Source: Pseudonocardia sp. | GTDB taxonomy: Bacteria > Actinomycetota > Actinomycetes > Mycobacteriales > Pseudonocardiaceae | Length of the DNA: 14,050 nt | Assembly: GCA_030147065.1 (NCBI GenBank) | Contig: JASLAP010000692.1 | Location: 1-14,050, forward strand | Reading direction: 5' to 3' | Shown here: one piece after another, positions 1 through 6,580 of the stretch | Layout: the number at the start of each line of letters is the position of its first letter | Position numbering within the stretch: position 1 is the first letter of the stretch | The notes under the pieces: generated by a model | Seen by the model: the letters and a program-made list of their open reading frames with translations, nothing else | Database searches by the model: none | What the model was told of the DNA's origin: nothing | Made by a program: the position numbers and the translations under genes

Positions 1-5
1 GAGCT

Positions 6-506
6 GTGGAGACGACATCGACGACCTCGGACGAGCGGTCCCGGGAGCGCACAGCGGCCCGGATCGCCGAACTGGCCGTGGAGCGCGGGCTCACCGTGGC
101 CGCGGCCGAATCGCTGACCGGTGGGCAGGTGTCCACCGCGCTGGCCGCCGCCGAGCAGGCCAGCCAGTGGTTCCGGGGTGCCGTGGTCGCCTACTCGACC
201 GAGGTCAAGCACGAGCTGCTCGGGGTGCCGACCGAGGAGGTCGTGCACCCCGAGGCGGCCAGCGCCATGGCCCGGCGCACCCGCGAGATGCTGCTCGCCG
301 ACGTGACGGTCGCCCTCACCGGCGCCGGCGGCCCGACCGATCAGGACGGGCGGGAGCCCGGGACGGTGTTCCTCGCCGTCGACGCCGACGACCACCACCG
401 CGTCGTCCGGCTGGAGTTCGACGCCGACGGCCCCCAGGAGGTGCTGGCCATGTCCACCGCCGCCGCGCTGGACGCCCTCGTCACCTACCTGGAGGAGCAC
501 GGGTGA
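6..506 (+). CDS. CinA C-terminal domain family protein, nicotinamide-nucleotide amidohydrolase (PncC-like)
   Basis: This family deamidates nicotinamide mononucleotide to nicotinic acid mononucleotide in pyridine-nucleotide salvage, in the cytoplasm. The 166-residue protein has the size of stand-alone CinA C-terminal proteins (about 160-165 residues) and lacks the N-terminal molybdopterin-binding-like half of full CinA. Visible family motifs are AESLTGG at residues 34-40, whose serine (S36) is the likely catalytic nucleophile, VAYSTEVKHELLGV at 61-74, and LTGAGGP at 104-110 followed by GTVFLAV at 119-125, the region that normally reads TGxAGP. The GTG start lies only six bases into the window, so no ribosome binding site can be seen and the true start could lie further upstream. 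The gene converges on the MBL hydrolase gene, 22 nt away. The family is clear; the start and the exact substrate are less certain. Confidence 0.85.
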   Translation: METTSTTSDERSRERTAARIAELAVERGLTVAAAESLTGGQVSTALAAAEQASQWFRGAVVAYSTEVKHELLGVPTEEVVHPEAASAMARRTREMLLADVTVALTGAGGPTDQDGREPGTVFLAVDADDHHRVVRLEFDADGPQEVLAMSTAAALDALVTYLEEHG

Positions 507-511
507 CGTGT

Positions 512-527
512 CCGCCGGGCCGGGCGG
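512..527. terminator. Short GC hairpin between convergent genes
   Basis: A CCGCC arm (512-516) and a GGCGG arm (523-527) flank a 6-nt loop in the 22-nt gap between the converging CinA-like and MBL genes. It could terminate both transcripts. The stem is only 5 bp and has no T tract, so this rests mainly on position. Confidence 0.35.
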
Positions 528-528
528 C

Positions 529-1530
529 TCAGTCCCGGGCGAACTCGACGGTCCCCACCGTGCTGCCCGCCGGTGCCGGCCGGTAGCGGGGCAGCTCCGG
601 CCCGGCCAGCCGCCCGTCCGGGGTGACCAGCGAGTCCGCCAGGGCGCGCAGGTGGTCGAGTTCGGCCGGATCGGGTTCGCCCTGGAAGGTCGCCTCCAGC
701 GCCCGGCCGTACTCGGTGTGGTCGTGGCCGGGAGCCAGGACCAGCCCGGGCCGCTCCGCCCGCAGCGCCCGGAGGCGGGCGATCGAGTCCAGCTGGCGGT
801 CCCTGGCACGGCGGCCGAGCATGATCGGCCGTACCTGGTCGCTGGCCAGGTGGCGCAGCGTGTAGACGGTGTCGCCGACGCAGAGCACCTGCCAGGCCCC
901 GCCGTCGACGAGCACGCTGAGGTGCCCCATCGAATGTCCGGGCGTCGGCAGCAGGACGACCGAGCCGTCGCCGAACACGTCGTGGCTCGCCGGGAAGGGC
1001 CCGACCGCCGGCCCGTCGAACCGCACCAGATCGGGGTCGGAGAGCACGCCCTTGAGCGACGGGGTCCGCCGGAACGGGAAGATGCCCAGGTTGCGCGACC
1101 ACCAGTCGTCCGCGGAGACCAGGAACCGGGCGCCGAGCAGGTCGCGCACCCCGCCGACGTGGTCCTCGTGCAGATGCGTGAGCACCACTGTGCGCACGTC
1201 CGCCGCCGACAGCCCGCGCCGCTCCAGGTGGCGCTGCAGTTGCTGGTCGGGCTCCAGGGAGTACTCGTCCTCGTCGAAGGCGGCGCGCAGCAGCGGGCCG
1301 TCGTAGTAGTCGCGGTGCTCGTGCGCCTGGCGCCAGGTGATGCCGGTGTCGACCAGCAGTGCGCCGTGCTCCGGGTGCTCCACCAGGAACACGTGCACCG
1401 GCACCGTCATGAAGTGGCTCTTGTCCCGCAGGAAGCGCAGCATCCCGCGCACCCCGAGCCACTCGGTGCCGCCGTAGAACTGGCCGAACGGAACCTTGGT
1501 GTCCCCGACGTGCAGCACGTGCAGCCTCAT
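529..1530 (-). CDS. MBL-fold metallo-hydrolase, N-acyl homoserine lactonase-like
   Basis: This is a di-zinc hydrolase of the metallo-beta-lactamase fold, probably cytoplasmic, 333 residues long. It has the full metal set: HLHEDH (H119, H121, D123, H124), PTPGHS (H199), VGDT (D220) and APGHDH (H269). The VDTGITW strand at 60-66 and HEDHVGG resemble AHL-lactonase-family proteins, which open lactone rings, but many esterases and glyoxalase-like enzymes share these motifs, so the substrate is not fixed. I chose ATG 1530 over an in-frame ATG 36 bases upstream because 1530 overlaps the tetR stop as ATGA, the usual arrangement for translational coupling, and because the homologous core begins there (MRLHVLHVGD). 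It is therefore probably expressed together with, and controlled by, the TetR protein and its palindromic operator. The MBL fold is certain; lactonase activity is an inference. Confidence 0.88.
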   Translation of the reverse strand: MRLHVLHVGDTKVPFGQFYGGTEWLGVRGMLRFLRDKSHFMTVPVHVFLVEHPEHGALLVDTGITWRQAHEHRDYYDGPLLRAAFDEDEYSLEPDQQLQRHLERRGLSAADVRTVVLTHLHEDHVGGVRDLLGARFLVSADDWWSRNLGIFPFRRTPSLKGVLSDPDLVRFDGPAVGPFPASHDVFGDGSVVLLPTPGHSMGHLSVLVDGGAWQVLCVGDTVYTLRHLASDQVRPIMLGRRARDRQLDSIARLRALRAERPGLVLAPGHDHTEYGRALEATFQGEPDPAELDHLRALADSLVTPDGRLAGPELPRYRPAPAGSTVGTVEFARD

Positions 1531-2234
1531 GGCTGTCCTCCCCGATCGGTGGCGGCCGCCGCCCACCCGTCCAGGTCGGCGGCGTCGATGAAGTCGAGCG
1601 AGCCCGGGTCGGCCCCGAGCGTGGTGTGGACGGCCCGCTGGTAGCCGTGGGCGGCGCGCTCCAGATCGCTGGTGGTGGCCGTGCCGTCGGCGATGCCGAG
1701 CAGCAGCAGGCCGATCCGGTCGGCGCCCTCCTGCATCAGCGAGAGCACCACCCGGGCGGCGCCGACCGGATCGGTCGCGGTGAACTGACCGGCCTCGACG
1801 CCCTCGGTCACCAGCCGCTCCACCAGCGGGGCGAACCGGTCCGCCGCGGCGCGCCGGGTCCGCACGTGGACCAGGGCGTTCTCGTCGGCGTAGAGGCTGC
1901 GCAGGGCGTCGACCAGGAAGCGGCGGTCGCGCACCTTGGCCCCGCCCAGCTCGCGCAGCAGCGCGCGGAGGCGGTCCCGCGGCGTGCCGTCACCGTCGAC
2001 GACCGGGGCGAGCACCACCTCCCAGCGGTCGAGCCGGCGCTCCAGCAGCGCCTGCAGGACGTCGGACCGGGCGGTGAAGTAGTGGTAGAAGGCGCCCTTG
2101 GACATGCCGGTGCCGGCGATGACGTCCTGGATGGTGAGCCGGTCGAAGCCCTTCTCGGTGATCAACCGCTCGACGACGTCGAGGATCGCGTCGCGGCGGG
2201 CCGCGCGCTGGTCGTGGTCGACGGTACGGGCCAT
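1527..2234 (-). CDS. TetR/AcrR-family transcriptional regulator
   Basis: A one-component repressor of 235 residues. The N-terminal DNA-binding domain is plain: a first helix at about 13-29, then the helix-turn-helix at 33-53 reading LTIQDVIAGTGMSKGAFYHYF up to the usual tyrosine/phenylalanine end. The remaining residues are a helical, poorly conserved ligand and dimerisation domain; the ligand cannot be told from sequence. ATG 2234 has GGAG 5 nt upstream, and a 31-bp near-perfect palindrome (2243-2273) sits immediately before that site, the position expected for autorepression. The stop overlaps the start of the MBL hydrolase gene (ATGA), so the two form a coupled pair in which the regulator probably senses the hydrolase's substrate or a related compound. 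The MFS gene lies 73 bp upstream on the same strand and may or may not share control. Confidence 0.93.
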   Translation of the reverse strand: MARTVDHDQRAARRDAILDVVERLITEKGFDRLTIQDVIAGTGMSKGAFYHYFTARSDVLQALLERRLDRWEVVLAPVVDGDGTPRDRLRALLRELGGAKVRDRRFLVDALRSLYADENALVHVRTRRAAADRFAPLVERLVTEGVEAGQFTATDPVGAARVVLSLMQEGADRIGLLLLGIADGTATTSDLERAAHGYQRAVHTTLGADPGSLDFIDAADLDGWAAAATDRGGQP

Positions 2235-2242
2235 CCGGACTC

Positions 2243-2273
2243 CTTTAATAAACCGACTGCCGGTCTATTAAAG
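2243..2273. promoter_or_regulatory. Probable TetR operator, 31-bp palindrome
   Basis: CTTTAATAAACCG (2243-2255) and CGGTCTATTAAAG (2261-2273) form 13-bp inverted arms with a single mismatch around a 5-bp centre (ACTGC). It is an AT-rich island in very GC-rich DNA. It touches the tetR ribosome binding site (GGAG, 2240-2243) and must overlap its promoter, so a bound dimer or pair of dimers would block expression of the tetR-MBL unit. The site is seen directly; that this TetR protein binds it is inferred from adjacency. Confidence 0.85.
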
Positions 2274-2307
2274 CACGGGGACCGTCGCCGCTGCGGAGCG
2301 GGCAGGA

Positions 2308-3477
2308 TCAACCGGCGGGCGTGGCTTCCCGGGCGACCCGGTGGGCGACCAGCATCCGCCGCCCGAGCACCATCAGCGCCGCGGCCACCAGCATCGTCGT
2401 CGCGCCGATCAGCCAGGCCGCCGGGAACGACAGGTGCGTGGCCAGGAAGCCGAAGCCGACCGGCCCGAGGCACCCACCGCCGTACACCCCGACCTGCACG
2501 ATCGAGGTCGCGGCGGCGGGGGCGGAGGGGTTGAGCCGCACCACCGCGAACTGCAGCAGCCCGGGCCAGGCCCAGCCGAGCCCGAACCCGAGCACGGTGC
2601 CGGCGACCAGGGCGACCGGGCCGGGGACGGCCAGCAGTGCGAGCCCGCCCGCCCCGAGCAGCAGGCTGCCGGCGACGACCGCGATGTGCCCGCCGGAGCG
2701 CCGGTCGGCCATCCAGCCGTGCAGCAGCCGCAGCAGCAGCCCGACGATGCTGCCCAGGGTCAGCGTCAGCCCGGCCAGCCCGGCGTCCACGCCCCGGTCG
2801 ACGGCGGAGGCGACCAGGAAGATGCCCAGCGCCGAGGACGCCGCCGCGGCCAGCCCCGCGGCGAGCCCGATGACCGACAGCGCCCCGGTGGCCCGCTCAC
2901 CCGGGGTGGACGGGGTCGGCTCGCGGCCCACCGTGTCCCGCGGGGCGACCAGCATCGCCGCGAGCGCCAGCCCGGCCCCGATCGCGTACGCCCAGCGCCA
3001 GCCCAGGGTCAGCGCGACCACCGGTACCGAGGCCCCGGACAGCAGGGTGGCCAGCGGGATGGCCGACTGCTTGATCCCGAACGACAGCCCGAGCCGGGAC
3101 GCCGGGACGTAGCGGGCCAGGGTCAGGTTGGCCGCGAGCTGGCCGAGCACGTTGCACCAGGCCCCGGCCAGCAGGACCGCCACCAGCGCCGGGTAGGACC
3201 GGGCGAACAGCGCCAGCGATGCCATCACCAGCGCGGCGCCGAACACCGCGGCACGGCTGGTCGGCCCGGACCCGAACCGCTCGACGAGCCACCCGCAGGG
3301 CAGCGAGGCCAGCGCGCTCACCCCGAAGAACAGCGCCACCACAACCCCCAGCCCGGCCGGGTCGAAGCCCAGCTCGGCCGAGATCTGCACGGCCAGCCCG
3401 CCGGTCAGGAAGACCGGCAGCGTGCACACCGTCGTCGTGGTGACGGCGCCGACCGCCGCCCGGGTAGCCGGCAACAT
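2308..3477 (-). CDS. MFS transporter, 12 transmembrane segments
   Basis: An inner-membrane secondary transporter of the major facilitator superfamily, 389 residues, almost wholly hydrophobic. The sequence is consistent with twelve segments in two halves separated by a hydrophilic loop at about 179-199. A motif-A-like loop GWLVERFGSG (62-71) follows TM2, and an equivalent GWMADRRSGG (254-263) lies in the second half. The many glycines in GFGLGWAWPG (297-306) and VYGGGCLGPV (331-340) are typical of CynX/NimT-like or YbfB-like MFS carriers, so anion or organic-acid traffic is possible, but the substrate is unknown. No ribosome binding site precedes ATG 3477. A TAGCGT hexamer 7 nt upstream suggests a leaderless mRNA. 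The gene sits between the acyl-CoA ligase/MBL unit and the tetR-MBL pair, all on one strand, which suggests transport of a substrate for one of them. Confidence 0.88.
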   Translation of the reverse strand: MLPATRAAVGAVTTTTVCTLPVFLTGGLAVQISAELGFDPAGLGVVVALFFGVSALASLPCGWLVERFGSGPTSRAAVFGAALVMASLALFARSYPALVAVLLAGAWCNVLGQLAANLTLARYVPASRLGLSFGIKQSAIPLATLLSGASVPVVALTLGWRWAYAIGAGLALAAMLVAPRDTVGREPTPSTPGERATGALSVIGLAAGLAAAASSALGIFLVASAVDRGVDAGLAGLTLTLGSIVGLLLRLLHGWMADRRSGGHIAVVAGSLLLGAGGLALLAVPGPVALVAGTVLGFGLGWAWPGLLQFAVVRLNPSAPAAATSIVQVGVYGGGCLGPVGFGFLATHLSFPAAWLIGATTMLVAAALMVLGRRMLVAHRVAREATPAG

Positions 3478-3484
3478 GTTCGCA

Positions 3485-3514
3485 ACGCTAACCGACCTCG
3501 TGCGCGAGTTTCAT
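3485..3514 (-). promoter_or_regulatory. Candidate leaderless promoter of the MFS gene
   Basis: On the minus strand, TAGCGT (3490-3485) fits the actinobacterial TANNNT -10 pattern and lies 7 nt before the ATG, the spacing typical of leaderless transcripts. ATGAAA (3514-3509), 18 nt further upstream, matches four of six -35 positions and lies inside the palindrome at 3499-3540. The absence of a Shine-Dalgarno sequence supports a leaderless start. Confidence 0.4.
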
Positions 3515-3540
3515 GGCCATAGCCGTGAAACTCCCGCACG
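3499..3540 (-). terminator. 42-bp palindrome forming the 3' end of the MBL gene
   Basis: The arms CGTGCGCGAGTTTCA (3499-3513) and TGAAACTCCCGCACG (3526-3540) are complementary over 15 bp with one mismatch. The stem extends by TGGC/GCCG, with one G-U pair in RNA, to a CATA loop. It would be a very stable hairpin right at the end of the acyl-CoA ligase/MBL transcript, so termination or 3'-end protection is likely. There is no T tract, as is common in actinobacteria. In transcription order its first half is translated: it encodes the last nine residues of the MBL protein and its TGA stop. It may be a copy of a dispersed palindromic repeat, which one window cannot show. Confidence 0.65.
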
Positions 3541-4353
3541 ACCCCCGTTGAGCTGGAGGTATGCGCGTTCGACGGCTTGCAGGGCGAAGTCGCCGAAGGT
3601 GGGGAGGGCGCGGGCGGTGTCGGGGGCGGGGCGGCCCTCGGCGTGACCGAGGCGGGCGACGTCGGCGAGGTGGGCCAGGTCGGCCCGCTGCGCGCGGACG
3701 AACGCGGCGTCGACCACCGCACCGTGGCCGGGCACCACCGCCCCGGTGACCAGGTCCAGCAGGGCGTCGAGGGTGGCCGGCCAGTCCAGCGGGAAGCCGT
3801 CCCCGAACTGCGGTGGCGCGCCCTCCTCGACCAGGTCGCCGGCCACCAGCAGGTCCGCGTCGGGGATCAGCACGACCAGGTCGCTGTCGGTGTGGCCGCG
3901 GCCCAGGTGCCGCAGGTGCACCGGGCGCCCGCCGACCTCCAGGTCGGCCCGGTCCTCGACGACGGCGTCCGGCGCCACGAGCGGCGCGTCGGCGATCCGC
4001 CGGGCGCCCTCCTCGTCGCCGGCGGCGCGGTGCAGATCCGCGATCCGCGACCGCATCGCCAGCCCGTCGGGACCGGACAGCACCTCGGCGCAGCGCCGGT
4101 GGCCCCAGATCGCGGCCGGGCGGAACGCGGCGTTGCCGAAGGCGTGGTCGTAGTGGAAGTGGGTGTTGACCACGGTCCACGGGTGCGGCGTGACCGTCCG
4201 CACGGCCGCGGCCAGCTCGGCGCCCTCGGCCTCGTCCGAGCGGGTGTCGACGACGAGGCACGCCCCCTCGCCGACGACCAGCGTGACGTTGAGGTCCAGG
4301 CTCGCGTGCCGCCGGACGAACACCCGGTCGGCGACCTCGGCCCAGCGGTCCAC
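3511..4353 (-). CDS. MBL-fold metallo-hydrolase (second, unrelated to the first)
   Basis: A 280-residue hydrolase of the metallo-beta-lactamase fold with a complete di-metal site: THFHYDH (H65, H67, D69, H70), GRGHTDSD (H154), AGDLVEEG (D173) and VPGHG (H210). The VDTRSD strand at 35-40 and the wide spacing before H154 resemble the glyoxalase II/SoxH-like branch, so thioester or ester hydrolysis is a reasonable guess; the substrate is unknown. I place the start at GTG 4353, 2 nt after the stop of the acyl-CoA ligase gene. The open frame continues upstream, but there it only overlaps the ligase and encodes low-complexity Arg/Gly/Ala sequence. The tight spacing implies one transcript with the ligase. 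The C-terminal RAGVSRLWP is encoded by the palindrome that ends the transcript, so the native tail may have been replaced. Confidence 0.85.
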   Translation of the reverse strand: MDRWAEVADRVFVRRHASLDLNVTLVVGEGACLVVDTRSDEAEGAELAAAVRTVTPHPWTVVNTHFHYDHAFGNAAFRPAAIWGHRRCAEVLSGPDGLAMRSRIADLHRAAGDEEGARRIADAPLVAPDAVVEDRADLEVGGRPVHLRHLGRGHTDSDLVVLIPDADLLVAGDLVEEGAPPQFGDGFPLDWPATLDALLDLVTGAVVPGHGAVVDAAFVRAQRADLAHLADVARLGHAEGRPAPDTARALPTFGDFALQAVERAYLQLNGGRAGVSRLWP

Positions 4354-4355
4354 CG

Positions 4356-5963
4356 CTACCCGCGGATGCGGTTGGCGTGCCCGGACCACTCCCGCTCGCG
4401 CAGCTCGAACTTCTGCACCTTCCCGGTCGAGGTCTTCGGCAGCTCGGTCACCACCTCGACCGCCCCGGGCGCCTTGTACCGGGCGATCTTCGTCTTGACG
4501 TGCTCGATCAGCTCCTCGGGCGTGGCCTGCTTGCCCTCGGCCAGTACGACGAACGCCTTGGGCCGCTCGCCCCACTTCTCGTCCGGCACGCCGATGACCG
4601 CGGCCTCCAGCACCGCCGGGTGCGACACGATCGCCTGCTCCACCTCGATGGTGGAGATGTTCTCCCCGCCGGAGACCACGATGTCCTTGGCCCGGTCGCG
4701 CAGCTCGACGTAGCCGTCGGGGTGCAGCACCCCCAGGTCGCCGGAGTGGAACCAGCCGCCGGCGAAGGCCTTCTCGGTCGCTGCGGGGTCGTCGTAGTAG
4801 CCGAGCATGACGTTGTTGCCGCGCATGACGACCTCGCCCATGGTGGCGCCGTCGGCGGGGACGTCGTTCATCCCGTCGTCGACCACCCGCACCCGGTCCG
4901 CGCAGACCATCCCGACGCCCTGGCGGGCCTGCAGCGCGGCCCGCTCGTCGCCCTCCAGGTCGGTCCAGCCCGGCTGGTACTGGTTCACCGTGTACGGCCC
5001 GTAGGTCTCGGTCAGGCCGTAGACGTGCACGATCCGGAAGCCGGTGCGCTCGGCGTGCGCGATCGTCGTCGGCGCCGGCGGCGCACCCGCGGTGGTGATG
5101 GTGATCGGCCTCTCCAGCGGGGTCGCCTCGGGCGCCCGCAGGATCGTGGTCACGACGGTCGGGGCGCCGTTGAGGTGGGTGACCCCGTGCTCCCGGATCA
5201 GCTGCCAGATCACGTCACCGCGGACCTCGCGCAGGCAGACGTGGGTGCCGCCGATCGCGGTCACCGCCCACGGCGTGCACCAGCCGTTGCAGTGGAACAT
5301 CGGCAGCGTCCACAGGTAGACGCTGTCGAAGGTGTGCCCGGAGTGCACCACCTCGCCGAACGAGTTCAGATACGCGCCGCGGTGGGAGTACATGACGCCC
5401 TTGGGCCGCCCGGTGGTCCCCGACGTGTAGTTGATCGAGATGCAGGACGTCTCGTCGTCGACGCCCCAGCGCAGCGGCTCGTCGTTGCCGCGGGCGAGCA
5501 GGTCGTCGTAGGTGACGCCGCTGCCGGTGCCGTCCCCCGGGCTCGCCGGGTCGATCACCGTGATGATCTCCTCGACGGTCTTCAGCGCGCCGGCCACCCG
5601 GGCCACCGTCGGGTGCAGCGCGGCGTCGACCACCAGCAGCCTGGCCCCGGAGTGGTCGAGGATGTAGCGGACCTCGTCGGTGGACAACCGGGTGTTGATG
5701 GCCACCAGCACCGCCCCGGCCAGCGGCACCGCGAAGTGCGCGACCAGCATCTCCGGGACGTTGGGCAGCAGGTAGGCGACCCGGTCGCCGGGGGAGATGC
5801 CCGAGCCCCGCAGGGCGTGCGCCACCCGGGTGACCTCGGCACCGAACTCGGCGTAGGTGTGTCGGCGGTCGCCGTAGACGATCGCCGTCCGGTCCGGGAA
5901 GACCCGTGCCGAGCGGTCCAGGAACGCCAGCGGGGTCAGCGGGGTGTTCCAGACGTCGGTCAT
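4356..5963 (-). CDS. Acyl-CoA ligase (AMP-binding, fatty-acyl-CoA synthetase type)
   Basis: An adenylate-forming ligase that activates a carboxylic acid with ATP and joins it to CoA, in the cytoplasm. Its 535 residues are the usual length. Core motifs are the P-loop YTSGTTGRPKG (179-189), PMFHCNGW (221-228), TTAGAPPAP in the acyl pocket (290-298), GLTETYGP (316-323), SGDL (407-410), RAKDIVVSGGENIS (424-437) and the catalytic lysine of TGK (K515). PMFHCNGW and the overall pattern fit medium- or long-chain fatty-acyl or DmdB/AAE-type ligases; the chain preference cannot be read. ATG 5963 is preferred over an ATG 78 bases upstream because GGAG sits 5 nt before it and the family alignment begins at MTDVWNTPLTPLAF. 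It is followed after 2 nt by the second MBL hydrolase gene, so acid activation and thioester or ester hydrolysis are probably co-expressed. Confidence 0.93.
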   Translation of the reverse strand: MTDVWNTPLTPLAFLDRSARVFPDRTAIVYGDRRHTYAEFGAEVTRVAHALRGSGISPGDRVAYLLPNVPEMLVAHFAVPLAGAVLVAINTRLSTDEVRYILDHSGARLLVVDAALHPTVARVAGALKTVEEIITVIDPASPGDGTGSGVTYDDLLARGNDEPLRWGVDDETSCISINYTSGTTGRPKGVMYSHRGAYLNSFGEVVHSGHTFDSVYLWTLPMFHCNGWCTPWAVTAIGGTHVCLREVRGDVIWQLIREHGVTHLNGAPTVVTTILRAPEATPLERPITITTAGAPPAPTTIAHAERTGFRIVHVYGLTETYGPYTVNQYQPGWTDLEGDERAALQARQGVGMVCADRVRVVDDGMNDVPADGATMGEVVMRGNNVMLGYYDDPAATEKAFAGGWFHSGDLGVLHPDGYVELRDRAKDIVVSGGENISTIEVEQAIVSHPAVLEAAVIGVPDEKWGERPKAFVVLAEGKQATPEELIEHVKTKIARYKAPGAVEVVTELPKTSTGKVQKFELREREWSGHANRIRG

Positions 5964-6047
5964 CAGTTCTCCTCGCCGCGGGACGGTGCTGGGCCGATCC
6001 TCGGTCCTGCCCGCCCACCGGGCAACCACCCCACCGCCCACCCGGGG

Positions 6048-6098
6048 TCAGGAAAGCCACGATGCTGCCCGCAGGGGGCCGGAACGTGGCTTTCCTGA
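6048..6098 (-). terminator. Long inverted repeat downstream of the ferredoxin gene
   Basis: TCAGGAAAGCCAC (6048-6060) and GTGGCTTTCCTGA (6086-6098) are perfect 13-bp arms around a 25-nt centre that can itself fold (GCCC/GGGC). It begins 21 nt past the ferredoxin stop and lies 85 nt before the ligase start, so it probably ends the ferredoxin transcript and insulates the ligase unit. There is no T run after the stem. The size and form suggest a member of an intergenic palindrome family, unproven from one copy. Confidence 0.6.
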
Positions 6099-6119
6099 AC
6101 CGGAGGGTGGAGGCGGGCG

Positions 6120-6311
6120 TCAGCCCTCGAGGCGGATGGCCGCGCGCGGGCAGGCCGCGACGGCCTCCTCGAGCTTGGGCCGCATCGACTCCGGCGGGTT
6201 CTCGTCGAGGATGTAGAGGTAGTCGTCGTCCCGTACCTCGAACACCTCGGGGACGATGCCCATGCAGACGGCGTTGGACTCACACAGATCGAAGTCGACC
6301 ACGACCTTCAT
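6120..6311 (-). CDS. 3Fe-4S ferredoxin (P450-type)
   Basis: A 63-residue soluble electron carrier. Only three cysteines are present, C10, C16 and C54, the last in CP, giving the CxxxxxC...CP pattern of actinobacterial single-cluster ferredoxins that bind [3Fe-4S]. The place of a second cysteine is taken by N13 (CESNAVC). Acidic stretches at 27-36 suit docking to a redox partner. Such ferredoxins usually feed cytochromes P450, but none is encoded in this window; some occur beside fatty-acid or steroid catabolic genes, as here. ATG 6311 was chosen over one 36 bases upstream because MKVVVDFDLC is the normal start of the family; only a G-run precedes it. It is followed by a large inverted repeat that probably ends its transcript. 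The physiological partner is unknown. Confidence 0.93.
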   Translation of the reverse strand: MKVVVDFDLCESNAVCMGIVPEVFEVRDDDYLYILDENPPESMRPKLEEAVAACPRAAIRLEG

Positions 6312-6334
6312 CCCCCCATGGTGCACCCGCGCGA

Positions 6335-6352
6335 CCCGGGCGGACACCCGGG
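6335..6352 (-). terminator. CCCGGG hairpin between small gene and ferredoxin
   Basis: Two CCCGGG hexamers (6335-6340 and 6347-6352) with a 6-nt loop lie about 35 nt after the stop of the small anchored-protein gene and just before the ferredoxin. It could be a weak terminator or part of the ferredoxin leader. Each hexamer is self-complementary, so in GC-rich DNA this may be chance. Confidence 0.25.
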
Positions 6353-6385
6353 CCCCGCCACGGCACCGCGAGCCGACGGGATCGG

Positions 6386-6580
6386 TCAGGGGCGACCGCC
6401 GGCCGGGACCTCCGGGTCGGTGCCGGACGGGATGGTCACCGCGGCCGACGGGTCGGCGGCCGGGCCGTGCACGGTCGCGGTGACCAGCATGGCCGCGGCC
6501 ACGGCGGCGCTCAGCACGGCGCCGAGCACGGCGGTCAGCCGGCGGCCGTGGGCGGTGCGGGTCGGGTGGGCAGCGCGCAT
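6386..6580 (-). CDS. Small predicted membrane-anchored or secreted protein, unknown function
   Basis: A 64-residue protein that I do not recognise. It has a basic N-terminus (RTAHGRR, residues 8-14), one hydrophobic segment at about 16-38 rich in Ala, Val and Leu, and a 25-residue Pro/Ala/Asp tail, so it is either a single-pass protein with a short exported tail or the product of an uncleaved signal sequence. GGAC stands about 8 nt before ATG 6580, a modest ribosome binding site. It lies alone between prpE and the ferredoxin gene on the same strand, 184 bp from prpE, with a hairpin on either side. Coding status rests on the coherent signal-anchor architecture and on filling an otherwise empty stretch; it could still be a chance open frame. 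Confidence 0.5.
   Translation of the reverse strand: MRAAHPTRTAHGRRLTAVLGAVLSAAVAAAMLVTATVHGPAADPSAAVTIPSGTDPEVPAGGRP

Noticed and set aside
4354..4575. N-terminal extension of the second MBL hydrolase
   Set aside because: It overlaps the ligase 3' end in another frame and encodes low-complexity sequence. The homologous part begins at GTG 4353.
4377..6098. A 573-codon plus-strand open frame opposite the acyl-CoA ligase
   Set aside because: It is a shadow of the ligase: no recognisable fold and composition typical of antisense reading.
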